A stretch of DNA of 64,000 nucleotides from JAAXVQ01 sp964604705 (GTDB lineage Bacteria; Oederibacteriota; JAAXVQ01), in contig CAZSAP010000006.1 in the NCBI GenBank assembly GCA_964604705.1, positions 191,910 to 255,909 on the forward strand, written 5' to 3'. This document shows, piece by piece, positions 1 through 8,450 of the stretch. Each line of letters begins with the position of its first letter. Position 1 is the first letter of the stretch. The position numbers and the translations under genes are program-made. The notes below the pieces were generated by a model that saw only the letters and a program-made list of their open reading frames with translations, was not told where the DNA came from and did no database searches.

Positions 1-490
1 CCGAAACCGGAACACCCCAAAACGTCTTCGGGGCCACTTGATACGCATTGCTCTCGTCGTAGTAGAACGCATCCAAGGCGCGCGGAAAAAAGGTGTTGCG
101 CCACTCAAAATTATTGGCATTCAACTCGTTGGAGACTTCATAAATCTTATTGGCATTGATGTAGCGAGCCAACAGTTCTCCGCCTCCGGCCAATCCAATA
201 ATATCCGGCAAGGTGTTGGCTTGCGCTGCGGCTTGAAGCTTGTTGAAGTAATCCGCACCCACTGGCGCCGACAACTCAAACTGTACCTTCACCCCCGTTT
301 TTTCCTCATACTCCTTGGCCATGCTTTCAAACAAGCCTTGCTGATCCGCCCACCATTCCCAGAAGGTGATCTTGACGACTTTCTTCTTATCACCCTTATC
401 CGCACTGTTACCTCCACCGCACCCGACCAACCCCCAGCTCAAGCTCAAGATAACGGCCAGTACTGCTCCTACCCCTTTAAGAACCTTCAT
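1..490 (-). CDS. Sugar ABC transporter substrate-binding lipoprotein, family 1 (partial, C-terminus outside window)
   Basis: Reading from the ATG at 490-488, 163 codons are visible before the left edge. The N-terminus is a lipoprotein signal peptide with an LVGC lipobox (Cys about residue 24), then a Gly/Ser/Lys linker and the start typical of family 1 binding proteins (KITFWEWW, later YFNKLQAAAQANTLPDII, with PDII as in MalE-like proteins). It would bind a sugar or oligosaccharide in the periplasm and deliver it to the two permeases encoded upstream in the same operon. The start codon overlaps the stop of the preceding glycosidase-like gene as ATGA, so translation is probably coupled. The ligand cannot be read from the sequence. 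Confidence 0.9.
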   Translation of the reverse strand, partial: MKVLKGVGAVLAVILSLSWGLVGCGGGNSADKGDKKKVVKITFWEWWADQQGLFESMAKEYEEKTGVKVQFELSAPVGADYFNKLQAAAQANTLPDIIGLAGGGELLARYINANKIYEVSNELNANNFEWRNTFFPRALDAFYYDESNAYQVAPKTFWGVPVS

Positions 491-3400
491 TTTAATTCCT
501 CCTTCCAGTCGTTATTGCCTACGATGTAGTAAATCGTGAATCCACGACTCTCACCCGGTCCCAGTTTCTCTTCTTTACTCAACAATTCCATGGTATAAAA
601 ATTCGCATCCTGCCACACACCTATTTCCTTAACTTGATCAGGATCAAACATCTGCATAAAGTAATCCTTGGTGCCTTGGTTCAAGGCCACCACCCACCCG
701 GCATTGGGCACATAGGTGTCCTTGCCGATTTTTCCAATAAATTTGGTTATCGACAGGGTTTCCTTGCCGGGCTTCTTAGGATCGGCAATCGGAACAATGA
801 TGCGATGGTTTTCACCCGCATAGCGATCCGGTCCCGGACACAAATCCGGGTGATTGTACCAAAGATATTTACGCGGGACATCGGTCAAGTTACGGATCTT
901 ATAGTCAATCCGCAACTTGCGTCCTTGCCCGGGCAACACAAAGGTACGTTCCAGCAGCAATCCATTTTTCGTTTGCGTGGTCATCTTGACCACCGCTTCA
1001 TCCCCACTGCCTTTGATTATCTGGGCGGTCCATACATCGTTCCAAACATATCCCGGCCACCCTTCAGGGAACCAATCGTTTAACCCGCCGTACTCAATCC
1101 AGTTACCATCGCCCTCAATTCTATTAATGTTGGGATAATTCTGGTAAAGCATGTTGGCGCCCGACTTGCGGTAGTAATAATTTAAAATACGGCCGCCCAT
1201 TTCCCGCTGCGCCTGGATTTCCACTTCACTGTTGCCCATGAGAATATCATGATCCCCACGATTCATCAGGTCGCCGGCCAAAGCCCGGGCATCCCCGGCC
1301 TTGACCACAGGATACTCAACCGAAATCGTCTTGGTGCCCTCTTGCGCTCGTACTTCAATGGTCATGGACTGATCGGAATTGCCCATAGCCGTAACATTAA
1401 ACTCGATGTTCTGATACCCTCCCTCAGGTACGTTGAACGGAATTTCTTTGCGTTCCAACAAAAGACCTGACGAAGGACTCAACACAATCGTTCCACTGGC
1501 CGCCTTCTCGGGTTGAGCAATCAAACGCAGAACGCATTTGCTCTTCTGGCCAGGAACCAACATGCGAATACCCTCAATGGACAACACCCGCCACAATGGA
1601 ACCACTTCCACCTTCACCGGTGTGGTTTCAGTAACATTTTTATCCACCTTGAAGGAAGCACTCAATTCAAAAACCTTTTTATCATCCAACGCCGGAGTGT
1701 TGACCGTAAAGGTATTTTTTGATGTAGCGCCCGGAGCCACCGTTACCGAGCGACGATTGGCACCGGTCCAATTCGCCGGAATATCCAGTTCCAAGTCACC
1801 TTTAACCGCGGAGGAAAAATTATTTTTAAGCATAACCTCCACCGTGGTCTGTGCATCTGCCGTCATTTTTTCCTTTGCAGGTTGTACGGTAATTTCAAAC
1901 GGTGAGACCACAGGAATAATACTTTGTGAAACCATGACGGTCTGACCTTTGCTGCCTTGAGTTACCAACTCCCCTTTTAGCCAAACCATGTCCCCAGCCG
2001 AGGCCGTAGACGGAATTTGTAACGGAAACTCCGCTGACAAATATCCGTTCCCCATGATCGAAACGGGTTTGGTCTTGAAATTCTGATCCGGCGCCAAAGT
2101 TAAATAACCTGCCTTGGCATCAATAACCGGCATATTTCGCTTAACCAACCAGGCGGACAAAACCAAACGAGCATTGTCCAAACGACCCGAGGTCAAGTTT
2201 AATGCTTCCATCCCTAGGTTTACTTCGGTGTTCGCTGAAGCCGTCCCTTGAGGAATGCGAATATTTACCGAACAAGGAGGCTTGTATCCAGAATCGTACT
2301 CTACCGAATACGTGACCGGACCGTCCGACGCCACGCTTCCGTCTGTATAAAACGTCACCGTTTGAGGCGTTGTAGCCACCAAGACGACTTTGTTCGATCC
2401 CTGATAAACCGAAATGGCCTCATCCAACTTCCAATGGGCTGGACGCGGTACGGTCAGCAACGAACTCTGAGCTTGCAATTGCTGTACGGTTATTTTTTTA
2501 TCGGTGGTCTCAATAATAAGGTACTGCTCTTTGGCCAAACGGAATCCATAGAGCCGCGTAAACAAACCTGCCAAAAAGGTCCCTGTACGATTGGTGGCGA
2601 TGAATCCATTTTTTGCCACAGTATGATTTAACACATTCTTTTCATGCACATCGGAAATATTGGCCAAAATGCCCAAATCAGGATAGGCCGCCCAGTAGAG
2701 CCGTTGCGGTTCCGGCTGGCTAAAATTCAAAAGTGGCTTCCCGGCATAGCGGGAGGCAATGCTCTTTTGCAAGCGATCAATCACATAGAACCATTTTTTC
2801 TGATTGGCCCACTGAGAGACCCAGCGCGCGGTGTACATGTTGTAGCCTTGCACCAGATAAAAGGAGATCTTTTTATCGGAATCTGCAAAAACTTCGTGCG
2901 CCAAGTTGTGGTGATAGAACAAGACGTTTTCATGGCTTAAATATTGAGCCATGGGAAAATATTCCCAACTGTTTTCACCCCACCAGCTATTGTGATCCTT
3001 GCTCTCGGGAAAGGTAAACGAAACCAAACCGCAAAAACCAGCAATATACGGAACGAGTCGGTCATACCCTTGTTCAGTGTACAAGGGACCGCCGCGCTTG
3101 ACGTTTTCCTGAACGCGTTCCAGCCAAGCTTGACAATAATCCGCTGGATTGCCCAGAGTTGAGTTGGTGTCGTAATACACAAACCGTGCTCCAATCTGAT
3201 CTAAAAAGAGCATATCCATCTTGTATTCTTTAAAAAATTTATCTGTAACAAACTCCATGTTTTTCTTCACATCTGGATGACGTGGGGAGGTTGCCCAACC
3301 CGATCCTCCGGAAGGATAAACTTCAAAGATCACTTCGCCTTTTAGGTTCTTAGACGCCACTTCTTCCGGACCACCCAGTTTCTTTAAGGTCGGACAAGTA

Positions 3401-5700
3401 TTCCAAAACGTGGGATTGGTATACGGCATGGTGGCCATACCCTTGGATTTGGCCAAAGCGACAGACTGTTTGAAATCCGCATCATTGCCGTAAGTGGGGT
3501 CTACAGGCCAGTAATCCGGCATATGCCGATCAAAGCCTTCCAACCACCAAGTAACGTAATGAATGATCGTGCCTTTGGGAAGGTCGTCATAATATTTTTT
3601 CAAATATTCAAAATCGCGATTCAAATCCAAAGAGATCTTCAACAAAACGCCGTTGGTAACTTTATTGAACAACGCCCGTCCCAACTTATCCACGGCCAAG
3701 GACGCCTTGGTCAATTTATTGTCTTTCTTATAATGTTTAAGCGCTACTTCGACTTGTTCACCAAACACAAACCGAAGGGGCTGACTTACCCAGGATTGAC
3801 GCGGATGAATATACGTAACCCAGCCGTGTTCGAAAGCACCACTCTCACCTTTGGCCGGCGAGTATCCTACGTTTACACGAGTGGCCATAATCGGCTTATC
3901 GGCCCACAAGAGATAGATCGCCAATTGCCCGCCGTCACGCATGGTCCAACTGACAAAATCCGAGAATAATTTCGGGTAATTGGTCTTCATCTGACGCTTA
4001 TCTTTAAAAAATTTCTGATTGAACGCCACACCAATGCCCCACGGGAAATAGAAACGATCCATTTTCCGGTAATCAAAACAAACCTTGGGCATGTCCACAG
4101 CCGTTACGATTTTATCTTCACCGTTACGGAAGCTTGCGCTCAGATCAAAATAATTTTGACGCGTAAATTCGAGATTGATCAGCATTTGTGAAGCGCCTCG
4201 TTCATAGTTCAGGCGCAACGTGTTGGATGATTTAAGCCACTCGTAGGTGAAACGCCCACCAGGCCCAGCGATGAAATCTTGGGCGTTCATGTAATCTTCA
4301 TTTTTAAACATCAACCGCCAGAGATACGGTTGCTCGCTGCCTAAAGACACCTGCGAATTATGCGCCTTATCCAGCATTGAGATCAAGGCTCCGGTTTGAC
4401 GATTCAAAGTCACTTCGTAATTGGCATTCCCGACGATCAAACGATCTCCACTGTCGGTAAAAGCCGGGTCCTCATTCTTCACCGTGGTCGCTTTCACCTT
4501 GTAGGCGTCCCCGTATAAACTAAATAAACTGCCCTTGTCCACGCCCTCTGATTTCTTCTTGAATTCATTGCCCAAGGGCCGATTGACCGCGGGTTGTGGC
4601 ACGGCCAACGGCGGCGGGGGAGCAATCAATTGCGAAGACACGAAGCCCGCGAGCAATTTCATGTTTCCCTTGCCGACAAACTTCACGGTGTAAAATTCAA
4701 TTTCACGACCTTTGTTGGGTATCTGCGGATTGTCCGTTGTAACCCCGAGCTTCACCACAAATGATTGTGGTCCCTGCAAATAGTCCAATTCCTTGCCTAC
4801 GTTGAAAACATACTGACCTGGCTGCAAAATAACCGGCTTAAGCCGATAGTACCCACCGCGAAACTGCGGCCCCTCGAAAATAATGTACATTTGCGCGGTA
4901 AGATTGCGCACACTTACTTCCATGGAAGGATAATCTGCAAAATCAACATCCACGGCTTTATAAACGCAGCCGTAGCACTGATCTGAGGACGCACCTACCA
5001 GCTTCAAGGTTTTATCTTTGCCTTTGGCCAAAAATGCACCGGCACTTCCCCCGCTGTCCCAGCGACTGTTCCACCCTAATGACGCCGATTCCTGCGCCTC
5101 TGCATCACTCCCGGTTTGCAGTACAGGCGGAGGAATAATGCGCGCATCGGTCTTACTGGCCAGTCGAATACTGCTGAACTTTGCGGAAAGACCCTTGTTG
5201 GCAGGTCGCTCGTTGGTGGTCAAGCCGATTTCCAAGCGGATACGCCGCAAGCCTTTTAAACCGCAAGCTTTGCGGATGTTATACGCCCGTTTTCCAATCT
5301 GACGAGTTCCCTCTTCCACTTTAATGTAGCCGGTTTCAAAATTCGGATTTTCAACAATGATGTACCAATCGGTATTGCAGGCGGCTGAATCAACCTCGAG
5401 GTAGGGGTATTTGTCCAAATCCCAATCAATGTGTTGATAAACCGTTCCATAATTGCGTTCATTCGAGGTACCAATGACCGATGCATAATTTCCGTCGACT
5501 TCGATTTTCGCGCCGGCCGGTGACCCGTCATCCCACGTATCACGCCATTTTTCCAACGACCGATGTCCGGAGTCAAACAAAACTGCACGGGTTGCCCCAT
5601 TCCCTGATCCATTACCATTGCTTTTTTCAGCCGATGCAACCGGCGCCAACATGCTGACCAAAAATGAAAACATGAGTCCTACCGACACATACTTGCGCAT
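487..5700 (-). CDS. Large secreted glycoside-hydrolase-like protein with two carbohydrate-binding-like modules
   Basis: The start chosen is the ATG at 5700, which follows AAGGAGG at 12 bases and opens a clear signal peptide ending VASA; the frame extends 40 codons further upstream without support. The 1737-residue product has two beta-sandwich modules (about 30-185 and 205-345), a beta-rich domain (420-650), and a TIM-barrel-like region resembling DUF6259 glycosidase-like domains (about 710-1000). That region holds IIHYVTWWLEGFD, MLFLDQIGARF and LYTEQGYDR, whose Asp and Glu are candidate catalytic residues. NEW3-type Ig-like domains (about 1270-1470) and an aldose-epimerase-like beta-sandwich (about 1490-1737) follow. 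It lies between permease genes and a sugar-binding protein, so it likely cuts the polysaccharide that the transporter imports. The catalytic assignment is inferred from fold resemblance only. Confidence 0.85.
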   Translation of the reverse strand: MRKYVSVGLMFSFLVSMLAPVASAEKSNGNGSGNGATRAVLFDSGHRSLEKWRDTWDDGSPAGAKIEVDGNYASVIGTSNERNYGTVYQHIDWDLDKYPYLEVDSAACNTDWYIIVENPNFETGYIKVEEGTRQIGKRAYNIRKACGLKGLRRIRLEIGLTTNERPANKGLSAKFSSIRLASKTDARIIPPPVLQTGSDAEAQESASLGWNSRWDSGGSAGAFLAKGKDKTLKLVGASSDQCYGCVYKAVDVDFADYPSMEVSVRNLTAQMYIIFEGPQFRGGYYRLKPVILQPGQYVFNVGKELDYLQGPQSFVVKLGVTTDNPQIPNKGREIEFYTVKFVGKGNMKLLAGFVSSQLIAPPPPLAVPQPAVNRPLGNEFKKKSEGVDKGSLFSLYGDAYKVKATTVKNEDPAFTDSGDRLIVGNANYEVTLNRQTGALISMLDKAHNSQVSLGSEQPYLWRLMFKNEDYMNAQDFIAGPGGRFTYEWLKSSNTLRLNYERGASQMLINLEFTRQNYFDLSASFRNGEDKIVTAVDMPKVCFDYRKMDRFYFPWGIGVAFNQKFFKDKRQMKTNYPKLFSDFVSWTMRDGGQLAIYLLWADKPIMATRVNVGYSPAKGESGAFEHGWVTYIHPRQSWVSQPLRFVFGEQVEVALKHYKKDNKLTKASLAVDKLGRALFNKVTNGVLLKISLDLNRDFEYLKKYYDDLPKGTIIHYVTWWLEGFDRHMPDYWPVDPTYGNDADFKQSVALAKSKGMATMPYTNPTFWNTCPTLKKLGGPEEVASKNLKGEVIFEVYPSGGSGWATSPRHPDVKKNMEFVTDKFFKEYKMDMLFLDQIGARFVYYDTNSTLGNPADYCQAWLERVQENVKRGGPLYTEQGYDRLVPYIAGFCGLVSFTFPESKDHNSWWGENSWEYFPMAQYLSHENVLFYHHNLAHEVFADSDKKISFYLVQGYNMYTARWVSQWANQKKWFYVIDRLQKSIASRYAGKPLLNFSQPEPQRLYWAAYPDLGILANISDVHEKNVLNHTVAKNGFIATNRTGTFLAGLFTRLYGFRLAKEQYLIIETTDKKITVQQLQAQSSLLTVPRPAHWKLDEAISVYQGSNKVVLVATTPQTVTFYTDGSVASDGPVTYSVEYDSGYKPPCSVNIRIPQGTASANTEVNLGMEALNLTSGRLDNARLVLSAWLVKRNMPVIDAKAGYLTLAPDQNFKTKPVSIMGNGYLSAEFPLQIPSTASAGDMVWLKGELVTQGSKGQTVMVSQSIIPVVSPFEITVQPAKEKMTADAQTTVEVMLKNNFSSAVKGDLELDIPANWTGANRRSVTVAPGATSKNTFTVNTPALDDKKVFELSASFKVDKNVTETTPVKVEVVPLWRVLSIEGIRMLVPGQKSKCVLRLIAQPEKAASGTIVLSPSSGLLLERKEIPFNVPEGGYQNIEFNVTAMGNSDQSMTIEVRAQEGTKTISVEYPVVKAGDARALAGDLMNRGDHDILMGNSEVEIQAQREMGGRILNYYYRKSGANMLYQNYPNINRIEGDGNWIEYGGLNDWFPEGWPGYVWNDVWTAQIIKGSGDEAVVKMTTQTKNGLLLERTFVLPGQGRKLRIDYKIRNLTDVPRKYLWYNHPDLCPGPDRYAGENHRIIVPIADPKKPGKETLSITKFIGKIGKDTYVPNAGWVVALNQGTKDYFMQMFDPDQVKEIGVWQDANFYTMELLSKEEKLGPGESRGFTIYYIVGNNDWKEELK

Positions 5701-5734
5701 GAACGTGGAAAGCCTCCTTCGATGTTTACCCCGA

Positions 5735-6571
5735 TTATCCTTTGACGGCTCCGGCGGTGATTCCTTTAATGATGTACTTGGACAAGAAGAAATAAATGAC
5801 CAACAACGGAATGGTTGCAATGGTCAAGCCTGCCATCAACAGAGAGTAATCCGTAAGATGCTCCCCCTGGAACACCATGATCCCGCGCTGAATGGGCATG
5901 AGATCACGGTTGTTGATAATGATTAACGCCAGTAAGAATTCATTCCAAACAGCCAAGACGGTAAAAATGGAAACCGTCGCAATGGCAGGCTTGGACAACG
6001 GCAAAAAGATCTTCCAATACAAGTCAAATTTGTTGCACCCATCAATGACTGCCGCTTCTTCGATTTCCTTTGGAATGTCTTCAAAAAAGGTTTTTAAGAT
6101 GAAAATGCCCAAGGCCAAACCCGCATTGGTATAAGGCAAAATCAAACCCAGACGCGTGTCGGCCAAGCCCAGCTTAATCAAGAGCACATACAACGGAATA
6201 AATGCCCCCGGAATCGGAATCATGAGCGAGCCAACGAAAAGCAGATAAAACAAATTACGCCCCGCAAATCGGAAGCGAGCAAACACATACGCGGCCATGG
6301 AAGCAAAGAACAGGACCAATCCCAAGGTCACAATGGTGTAAAACAAGCTGTTGAAGAAATACACCCCGAACGAACCCACCTTCCAGGCGGTGGCATAATT
6401 CATAAAGTTCCAAGCTTGCGGGATCAACGAAATGTTGGTAAACACTTCATTCTTTCCTTTAAGCGAAGAAGCAAACATCCACATCAAAGGAAAAACACTG
6501 ACAAACGTCCAAAAAATCAAAATAACATGGACCGGAATATTGGCAATGGCTTTACGACTAAGCTTCATCAT
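5735..6571 (-). CDS. Carbohydrate ABC transporter permease (MalG-like)
   Basis: A 278-residue inner-membrane protein with six predicted helices, the length usual for the CUT1 MalG family. The EAA loop that docks the ATPase is visible as EEAAVIDGCNKFDLYWKIFLP at roughly residues 180-200. There are two adjacent ATG codons: the first (6571) is 4 bases after AGGAG and the second (6568) 7 bases after it, so the second may be the real start. The gene sits 28 bases downstream of the partner permease and 34 bases upstream of the secreted glycosidase-like gene. No ATP-binding subunit is in the window; CUT1 transporters often share an ATPase encoded elsewhere. Confidence 0.93.
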   Translation of the reverse strand: MMKLSRKAIANIPVHVILIFWTFVSVFPLMWMFASSLKGKNEVFTNISLIPQAWNFMNYATAWKVGSFGVYFFNSLFYTIVTLGLVLFFASMAAYVFARFRFAGRNLFYLLFVGSLMIPIPGAFIPLYVLLIKLGLADTRLGLILPYTNAGLALGIFILKTFFEDIPKEIEEAAVIDGCNKFDLYWKIFLPLSKPAIATVSIFTVLAVWNEFLLALIIINNRDLMPIQRGIMVFQGEHLTDYSLLMAGLTIATIPLLVIYFFLSKYIIKGITAGAVKG

Positions 6572-6599
6572 TCGTCTCCTATACCTTTCTTTATATAAA

Positions 6600-7502
6600 C
6601 TATCGAGAGTCCATCGCGCGGCTAAGCCGTAGCTGCGCCATGGACAAAATAAGCAAGATCAATCCTAAAATCACAGCTTCGGCGGTGGCATATCCAAACT
6701 GGAAAGATTCAAACGCGGTCTTATAGATACGCGTTACCGGCACTTCGGTATGGAACCCGGGTCCCCCGTTGGTCATGGCCATAATTAGGGGAAACGTTTG
6801 CATGGTTCCTAAAAGAGTCAGAATCGAAACCAAGGTTGCCGTCGGAATCAATGAAGGCAGAGTGATATGAATGAACCGTTGCCAAGCGTTGGCCCCATCA
6901 ACCTGCGCAGCCTCAAACAGCTCCACGGGGATGACCTGCAAGCCAGCCAAGAACAACAAAAAGGCATTGCCCAACCCCTGCCAGCTTTGAACAATGGACA
7001 CGGAGAGCAATGCGGTTTTAGGATCGGCCAACCACGGACGGGTCAAGTTTTCCAGCCCAATCATGCGCAGCCAATAATTCAAAATTCCGTATTCATGATT
7101 GTAGATAAACCGCCAAATCAACCCGACCACGATCAAGGAGAGCACCGGCGGGATGTAAAACACCAGACGATAGAAATTTTTGGCCTTGAGATCCCGATCC
7201 ACCAGAACCGCAAGAAACAGCGCGACGAGATTTTGGGCGAACATCGCAAACATCGCGATTAAAACGGCGTTCCACATAGAAAGCCACCAGATCTTATCCT
7301 TGGTGAAAATCTCAATGTAGTTGCCGAGTCCAATAAATGAAGGGTTGTTGGAAATACCGTCCCAGCGGAAAAAGCTTATTTTAAATGTTTCCAAAAAGGG
7401 ATACATACCAAACACCATGTAAATCAGAAACGCCGGAAGAATAAAGAGGTAAACCCCCCAATGGCGTTTGGTTTCCTTCCAGTGAAAATTAATACCTAAC
7501 AT
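6600..7502 (-). CDS. Carbohydrate ABC transporter permease (MalF/UgpA-like)
   Basis: A 300-residue inner-membrane permease. The N-terminus (KRHWGVYLFILPAFLIYMVF) is typical of the MalF/UgpA partner in CUT1 sugar importers, and the EAA loop reads FEAAQVDGANAWQRFIHITLP near residue 215. The C-terminal NGGPGFHTEV stretch is also characteristic of this family. A GGGGG ribosome-binding site lies 6 bases before the ATG. Together with the MalG-like gene downstream and the binding lipoprotein it makes a full importer except for the ATPase. It follows the PorV-like gene after 12 bases and so belongs to the same operon. Confidence 0.93.
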   Translation of the reverse strand: MLGINFHWKETKRHWGVYLFILPAFLIYMVFGMYPFLETFKISFFRWDGISNNPSFIGLGNYIEIFTKDKIWWLSMWNAVLIAMFAMFAQNLVALFLAVLVDRDLKAKNFYRLVFYIPPVLSLIVVGLIWRFIYNHEYGILNYWLRMIGLENLTRPWLADPKTALLSVSIVQSWQGLGNAFLLFLAGLQVIPVELFEAAQVDGANAWQRFIHITLPSLIPTATLVSILTLLGTMQTFPLIMAMTNGGPGFHTEVPVTRIYKTAFESFQFGYATAEAVILGLILLILSMAQLRLSRAMDSR

Positions 7503-7514
7503 CGACAGCCCCCT

Positions 7515-8450
7515 TTAATAAATTAACCCGAGTGTGAACAGCTGCAACCCTTCGTAGCTGGTATCACTCCAGGTAATGATTTTATACGCGTAATCCACGC
7601 GAATATTGTATGCGGCCACGGCCGTTTGCAATCCCACACCCAACGCCACGCCTTCGTTGCTCCCGGCTGCGGAAGTATAGCCGATCCGTCCGGAAAACGT
7701 CTCAGCGTAGGTAAACTCCGCACCCAGATGCACGCCGGTCACGGCCTCCGTGGTCTCTTCCACTTCCCCAACCACAAAAAAGTTTTCCAAAGTTCCAGAA
7801 AGCAAATAATATTTTCCAGAGAGCGCCACCCGTAACGGCAACGGATCGGCCTCGGTATCAAACTTCATGGGTGTGCCCGCATTCCGGACCGCCAGACCCA
7901 CAACCACGTCCGGCATGGCCTCCCATAACGCCCCGGCATCCAACGCAACCGCATTGGCCGAGTAGGAACCCAACACTGAATTCATAAACTTCAAACTTAC
8001 ACCGTACGACAAACCGCTCAGCCACTCGCGCCCAGAACGGGCCCAGGAAGCCATAAACAATTTATCATTGGCTTCCACACTGGGAGCATCATTGCCGGCA
8101 TCGTTGAGCGTGGGCATACCATGATACACTAAAGTCGCGCCAAATACACCTAAGTCTGTCCAGGGAAACGCAATATTTAAGTTCTCGGTATAGTCCTGCC
8201 CCAGCCCGCCTTGGTGCGTAAAGAGCCCCTTAATCCGTTTGATCGAGTACAGGCCGGCCGGATTGTAGTACACCACCCCAGGGTCATCCGTGAGCGTACT
8301 CCCTGCCCCGCCCAAAGCCGTATTGCGCGCCGTGTTGGCGGTCACCAACAACAAGCCTCCGCTGGTTCCCACCGAGGCCGCCTGGGCGCCCAGGGTACCC
8401 AGCAACCAAACACTGCACATCATTATGAGAAGACGCTGCGTTTTCATCAT
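7515..8450 (-). CDS. PorV/PorQ-family outer-membrane beta-barrel protein
   Basis: The 311-residue product starts with a signal peptide (cleavage after GAQA), then the PorV/PorQ/FadL-like N-terminal pattern ARNTALGGAGSTLTDDPGVVYYNPAGL and amphipathic beta strands, ending in an aromatic residue (TLGLIY) as outer-membrane barrels do. The ATG at 8450 overlaps the stop of the preceding gene (ATGATGA), has only a weak ribosome-binding site and is probably translated by coupling; a frame extending to 8555 is not supported. In type IX secretion PorV accompanies cargo with a C-terminal signal domain. The preceding protein ends in a FlgD-like domain, so a receptor and cargo pair is possible but not shown. 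Confidence 0.85.
   Translation of the reverse strand: MMKTQRLLIMMCSVWLLGTLGAQAASVGTSGGLLLVTANTARNTALGGAGSTLTDDPGVVYYNPAGLYSIKRIKGLFTHQGGLGQDYTENLNIAFPWTDLGVFGATLVYHGMPTLNDAGNDAPSVEANDKLFMASWARSGREWLSGLSYGVSLKFMNSVLGSYSANAVALDAGALWEAMPDVVVGLAVRNAGTPMKFDTEADPLPLRVALSGKYYLLSGTLENFFVVGEVEETTEAVTGVHLGAEFTYAETFSGRIGYTSAAGSNEGVALGVGLQTAVAAYNIRVDYAYKIITWSDTSYEGLQLFTLGLIY

Noticed and set aside
5701..5820. N-terminal extension of the large glycosidase-like gene
   Set aside because: It would overlap the permease stop and lacks a ribosome-binding site; the ATG at 5700 has AAGGAGG and a good signal peptide.
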